This document shows positions 31,600 through 35,564 of a stretch of DNA of 35,564 bases, piece after piece. A model generated the notes under the pieces. That model worked only from the letters and a program-made list of their open reading frames with translations. It had not been told where the DNA came from and made no database searches. Each line of letters begins with the position of its first letter. The stretch's first letter is position 1. Location of the stretch: positions 1 through 35,564 of the forward strand of contig JAJKFJ010022810.1 of assembly GCA_027382625.1 (NCBI GenBank). The letters are read 5' to 3'. This stretch comes from Tetmemena sp. SeJ-2015 (lineage: Eukaryota; Ciliophora; Spirotrichea; Sporadotrichida; Oxytrichidae). A program made the translations under genes and the position numbers.

Positions 31600-31929
31600 C
31601 TTCTTAAATATGGGAATCATGTCCATCACGGAGCCGCTTACCCTCGAGACTTCACTAGTACTCTCTAGCCGTTGGCACTACTGACGGGAGTAACTACAGA
31701 TAACGCAAGAGGACTAGGTAGCTGCCACTCACTTCACAGGGCAAATGACCAGGAATCCCTGCCGTTCAAACCCTCCCTGACTGAGGGCGTGAGCTGCAGA
31801 TCACTCTGGGGCCTCGGGTGTCATGTATGTGTGCTCAATGGGATGGTCTCAGGGAGAGTGCACTCTGCCTCCATTGCAATTTCTAGGGTTAGCCTCATAA
31901 TCGATAGTCATAAAGTGACCAAAATATAA
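31600..31929. other. GC-rich islet of unknown nature
   Basis: About 50% G+C within very AT-rich DNA. A plus-strand frame is open from 31672 to 31929 (GLGSCHSLHRANDQESLPF), but it lacks an ATG at that start and reads like translated non-coding GC-rich DNA. No match to the other GC-rich repeats in the window was seen. It could be an old mobile element fragment or an RNA-coding MDS. Confidence 0.3.
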
Positions 31930-32229
31930 GCTTATACATTTACTGCTGTTACTTTTGCTGCTTTTATTGTTGTTGTTATTATACCTTTATCGTTTGATTT
32001 TTGAAATTGTAGGAATATAATAAACTTTTGATTAGTTAACGAATAAGTAATTAATGAGTTAATGATTCCCCAAAAGGTTTTTCAAGTAATAAAACAGTAA
32101 TTAAAAATTTTTTAATAGAGATTGGAAAAAAAATTTAAATATAGAGAAATTCATTATAACTTACTTCAGTTAAAAAAAAATAGATATGGATTTTTTTTCC
32201 CCCTCCTCCCTTTTAATTAAGTTTTAATT

Positions 32230-32512
32230 TTAATAACCCAAGGCCCACCACCCAACACGTGCAAGACAACTACAAACTAGGTAAATAAATATGCATCTTA
32301 ATTTCTATAGATATATTTTAGAGATCAAGTCAAGAAAAATAAAAACTCAAAATATTTCTGGAGCAATATAAGATGGAGTTCCGCAAATATAAATATTAAG
32401 ATAATAATTATTCTGAAAAACATGGAGTAAATCAAAAATTGTGTGATTATTTTAAAATCTTACTTTGCTTTCTTTAGTTTTGTGTTTGCCGAGGGTGGTG
32501 GGTGGGTCTGGA
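32230..32512. mobile_element. Candidate small element bounded by GC-rich inverted repeats
   Basis: GGCCCACCACCCAACACG at about 32241 is imperfectly inverted in GAGGGTGGTGGGTGGGTCTGG at about 32490. The roughly 270-base interior is AT-rich. The layout resembles the element at 15928-16665 with different ends. Confidence 0.4.
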
Positions 32513-32869
32513 AATTATTAAGATAGAAATTTAATAAGACGGCGTAGGGATAGAAGAGAGAAAAATTCTCCATAACTAAAATTCGTAATGTGATGTAAGT
32601 TAATATAACAGATGTCTTTATTTATAATTTTTAAATATTATTGGTTTTAAAGGGCTCCATTATAACTAATTGATTTCCCTAATTATTTATTAAAAATTTT
32701 TTATTCCCATTAAATTATTAAAAAATTTTTTAATTATATTTTTCTTCATTCAATTTTTTAAAGAATATTTAATATAAATCTTTTTTTCATTATATTTTTT
32801 TCTCCCCAAATTTTTCTAAGAATGAAAAAATTATATTTTTATTTTTTTCTTAAGTATTTTAGATTAAAT

Positions 32870-33539
32870 GTAAAAAATGCTATACTTCTCAACATTGAAA
32901 AACTCGTCAAAAGTATCTGTGAAATTTTATGACTTCAATAAATTAAGATCTTTTTCTGCAAAGGAATATTTGCTTAAGTAAGGAAACAAACTAAGAATGA
33001 GCTTCTTAAAATTCAAGTCTTGTTAGAGCTCTTAATCTTAGAACTATCTCAAATCTTCATCATATAAACAATAGTTTTCTTAACATAAGAAATCATTCTC
33101 ATTAAGTTGGTCGTATTCTGGATTATTTAATTTTATTTTTTTACCTTTCTCTTTCTATATTTACTCTGATATAGTCTGAATAACTGGACTTAACCTAGCC
33201 TGAAAGATAGGTCTGTACTTGGAAAGATAAGGGATATGAAAAATAGCATCATATTTTCTCTCATCTTTGAACTATTCAAATAAATTTGGAATGAAATTCT
33301 CTTTAATTACAAACATAGATGATGCCATCTTCATAGCTTTCAATAAGTTTTGAGAATTTTCAAGCTCACTGCAAATATCTTCGCAAAACTAAATACCATC
33401 TTTATTTGAATTTATGTCATTAGGATATTCAGCTACTTTGCGTAAACAGAACTTAAAAGTTTTGATTAAGCAGTATATATCAGCACAAATCAATTCGTTT
33501 CTTGAATGCAACTACCTTTCAGTCAAAGATTTATAGATG
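32870..33539 (-). CDS. Protein-kinase-like gene copy B, C-terminal piece (MDS)
   Basis: Paralogue of 502-1201 over its whole length, for example MKMASSMFVIKENFIPNLF, QFKDERKYDAIFHIPYLS and LFPYLSKYSFAEKDLNLL. It starts EGIYKSLTERQ at the pointer ATTTATAGATG (33529-33539 and 34005-34015). Homology ends near 32870 (DEFFNVEKYSIFY), after which the frame continues in AT-rich DNA to TGA at 32750-32752, so a piece boundary or the gene end lies near 32870. Substitutions relative to copy A are mostly conservative and the frame is intact, suggesting a maintained gene. Confidence 0.8.
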
Positions 33540-34004
33540 AAAAATAAATTTAGAATAATTTATTCACAAATTTTAGCTTGCAGTTATAAGTGAGATCGGC
33601 TAGATATCATTTGGCTTTTATCAAAGCTTGCCTTTCTCAAAGTTTCAATAATTTCGAAGATGATATAAAGTATAATTAAAGTAAAATTAGAGTTGTTAAA
33701 AACAAAAATCCCCAATAATTACAAAATGGAATTTTATATTAATCTGTCAACTCCAATTTTTAATATATAAGCTTAGGAACGTAGTGAAGATTAATTACCT
33801 TTCTTTTTTTTCTCTTTTAAATGTATTCAGTAAGTCAAGCATATAAATATTTAAAATGAGTAGTATTAACCTAAATTAAAAATATAAATAGACATTTTTA
33901 ATCATATTGTATTCTGGGCGAATCAAGTTTTGATATCTTTATAGCTTAAATAATTTTCGACATTTATTACTGATTGGAGTTTCTTTATTTCTTCGTAATT
34001 ATCT
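33540..34004. other. IES in kinase gene B
   Basis: 465 AT-rich bases between two copies of the 11-base direct repeat ATTTATAGATG (33529-33539 and 34005-34015). Removing this with one repeat joins RAYAPEG to IYKSLTER in frame. It lies at the same protein position as the IES at 1202-2061 but has unrelated sequence, a different length and a different pointer. Confidence 0.85.
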
Positions 34005-34227
34005 ATTTATAGATGCCTTCAGGTGCGTAAGCTCTAGTTAACCCTTTAATGGCATATATTTGTAAATCATGATCGGTATTCTCTGGATCAAATTTAATTG
34101 ATGTTCCCATATCTCCAATCTTGATTAACTAGTCCTTAAAAACTAAGATATTATGTGGCTTCATATCTCCATAGTAAATGTTTCTTTTGTGAAGGTAAGC
34201 AAGGGCTTGAATGGCTTGAAATTAGGA
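34005..34227 (-). CDS. Protein-kinase-like gene copy B, catalytic-loop piece (MDS)
   Basis: Paralogue of the 3' part of 2062-2616: ALAYLHKRNIYYGDMKPHN, ILVFKDQLIKIGDMGTSIKF and LTRAYAPEG. The same non-canonical YGD and GDMG motifs are kept. Similarity to copy A stops at about 34227 (FQAIQ), so the upstream part of the kinase domain must lie elsewhere, past the repeat and TBE that follow, or is missing. Confidence 0.8.
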
Positions 34228-34244
34228 ATTAAGTGGGATTAAGG

Positions 34245-34445
34245 AGTAACCCCACAGGTATCTTAATAGGTGTAACAGCACCCAATAAACACATGTTAGC
34301 CCATGGCGTGAGAAAATAAGTGAAGACTCACCGCTTTAATTTAGAGACGAGAGAGAATCTTCTTTGGCGCCTTACTGCCTCGTCAGCTCACACTCTAAGT
34401 CCACGTGAATCTGTGGGCCTATCACGGGCATATAAGAACCTCGAA
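34245..34445 (+). repeat. Dispersed GC-rich repeat, copy R3
   Basis: Aligns with R2 through ACTCA, ACGAGAGAGAATC, GCTCACACTCT and ATCTG, and with R1 through CATGT and CCCATG. It lies directly beside the end of kinase copy B. No coding frame shared between copies. Confidence 0.55.
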
Positions 34446-34612
34446 TCCAACTTTAGTTAGACATGTCAAAAGAGGAAAAAAATGCAACAGGCTAACCAAA
34501 TTGACTATATCAGTATGACTTCTTGGTTTTAGGTGATAACTATTAAGTAATATGAGTAGTTCATACGCCATCAGTCAGGCCTCACATGCACACCTTCACA
34601 TCTGTGAGTACT

Positions 34613-35564
34613 CAAAACCCCAAAACCCCATATTATGATATAAAAGTGAAAATAAGTTGTGTATAATTAATTTCTTTATTAATACTTATAATCATACTTA
34701 ATTTTGACCCTAAACAGGCAATCTAAAGTCTTCTAGGATGGTGACCTTGACGTCTGTCTCATATTCTCAGAATTTTATACCTTTAAGTGCTTCCTCTATC
34801 TCAGATAACTGAGTGTTAGGTTTCATAGGTTGCTTGATTATTACTTTGTTTACTAACTTTTTCAAAGGTTCTGATACCTTTTCTATCTTACAATGTCTTG
34901 TTTTCGAATTATATTGCACATCTTCACTTTCACACTAGTAGTATTCCTCTGGTTTCATATCGCATTCAAGTATGATTGCAACTATAGACCAAATGTCCCA
35001 CTGCACTGAACCGTTGAGCCAAGTCTGTCTCTATGGGAAGTAGCCTGCAGTTCCTTGCACCGATGCTTCCTCAATTTTTTCTCTTCTTACAACTCTGTTG
35101 AAGTCTATGACAGTTGCTCTGACTGGTTCAAAGTTTATCATGATGTTCTCTGGCTTGAGATCTCTGAATCCCAACTCATGCAACTCCATCACTCCTCTAA
35201 CGAGGTCAGTGAGAATAGCAGTAAGCTAAATAAATTGTTGCGCCTCGTGCTGAGAAATTCTCTTAAATGTGAAACTCCCATTTAGGAAGGCGAATGGCGA
35301 TGTAATCATGAACGATAAGAACACCAGCAAGATAAAAAACGTACTAGCTCAAGCTTTTGTCCCTCGCTTCTCTCAAACACTGTCAGTTCGTTCGCGAACT
35401 CAAGACCTCTCTCTTCCTTCTTTACAAGGTATTCGTAAGGGAAAATCTTGTAAGCATACTCTTCTTGTATGATGGTGTCTCTTCGCTTTCCAAACAGCAA
35501 GGGGAGGAATTTTGAAAAACACTCCTCCAAAATTACAACTTCAAGCATATTTGCTTTGAGCTAG
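34613..35564. mobile_element. TBE transposon, left part (copy 4, runs off window)
   Basis: Left end CAAAACCCCAAAACCCC (34613-34629), then sequence colinear with 22495-23480. The preceding trinucleotide is ACT. Same orientation as copy 3. Its sequence is cleaner than copies 2 and 3, with an intact kinase catalytic region. Confidence 0.95.
34767..35564 (-). CDS. TBE zinc-finger/kinase ('57 kDa') gene, copy 4, kinase part
   Basis: The minus-strand frame contains RRDTIIQEEYAYKIFPYEYL, VKKEERGLEFANELTVFE, SPFAFLNGSFTFKR, LTDLVRGVMELHELGFRDLK, PENIMINFEPVRATVIDFN and VQGTAGYFPQRQTWLNGS. This is a kinase fold with FRD for HRD and DFN for DFG. There is a frame change near 35330 where an A run differs from copy 3. 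The tail stops at TGA (34767-34769); copies 1 and 3 have AGA at this codon and run 28 codons further, so this is a premature stop. The zinc-finger end is beyond the window. Confidence 0.8.

Noticed and set aside
31672..31929. 85-codon plus-strand frame in the GC-rich islet
   Set aside because: No ATG at its beginning and the residue pattern is unlike protein; recorded as an islet of unknown nature instead.

Overview
This window looks like germline (micronuclear) DNA of a spirotrichous ciliate, most likely an Oxytricha relative. Four lines of evidence support this. Coding frames stay open only if TAA and TAG are read as Gln, with TGA as the only stop. The background is very AT-rich. Six transposon ends carry the ciliate telomere-like repeat (C4A4). 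Gene pieces are separated by AT-rich spacers flanked by short direct repeats (pointers), as in MDS/IES organisation, where MDS are macronucleus-destined and IES are internally eliminated segments. Standard-code ORFs are therefore mostly misleading here, and all reading below uses the ciliate code.

Layout. 1-167 is the end of a TBE (telomere-bearing element) transposon inserted with an AAT flank into a small repeat. 500-4010 holds a split protein-kinase-like gene on the minus strand (pieces 3685-4014, 2062-2616 and 502-1201); the last two pieces are joined by a 10-bp pointer that restores the frame. 4.3-6.0 kb and 8.0-8.3 kb hold further unidentified coding pieces. 8772-12990 is a full-length TBE whose sequence is distorted by homopolymer runs. 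13-18.8 kb is AT-rich with a few unidentified coding pieces (14.25-14.84, 17.3-17.9, 18.2-18.6 kb). 18.87-21.63 kb is a cluster of three inverted-repeat elements: a foldback element with a 9-bp target duplication, a 321-bp element with terminal inverted repeats (TIR), and a giant palindrome that fills an IES. 21.6-22.45 kb holds coding pieces. 22495-28778 is a TBE into which a GC-rich 2.2-kb transposon has inserted. 28.8-32.8 kb is AT-rich with small GC-rich dispersed repeats. 32.87-34.23 kb is a paralogue of the kinase gene, again with a pointer-flanked IES at the same protein position. 34613 to the end is the start of a fourth TBE.

Within the TBEs the genes are arranged as a minus-strand zinc-finger/kinase protein (the '57 kDa' gene), a plus-strand '22 kDa' gene, and a minus-strand DDE transposase ('42 kDa' gene) converging on it. 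All copies seen carry frameshifts or nonsense changes, some of which may be sequencing error. In this group of ciliates TBEs and IESs are removed when the somatic nucleus develops, and TBE transposases have been implicated in that process. Here the germline shows elements inside elements and elements sitting exactly where IESs sit.
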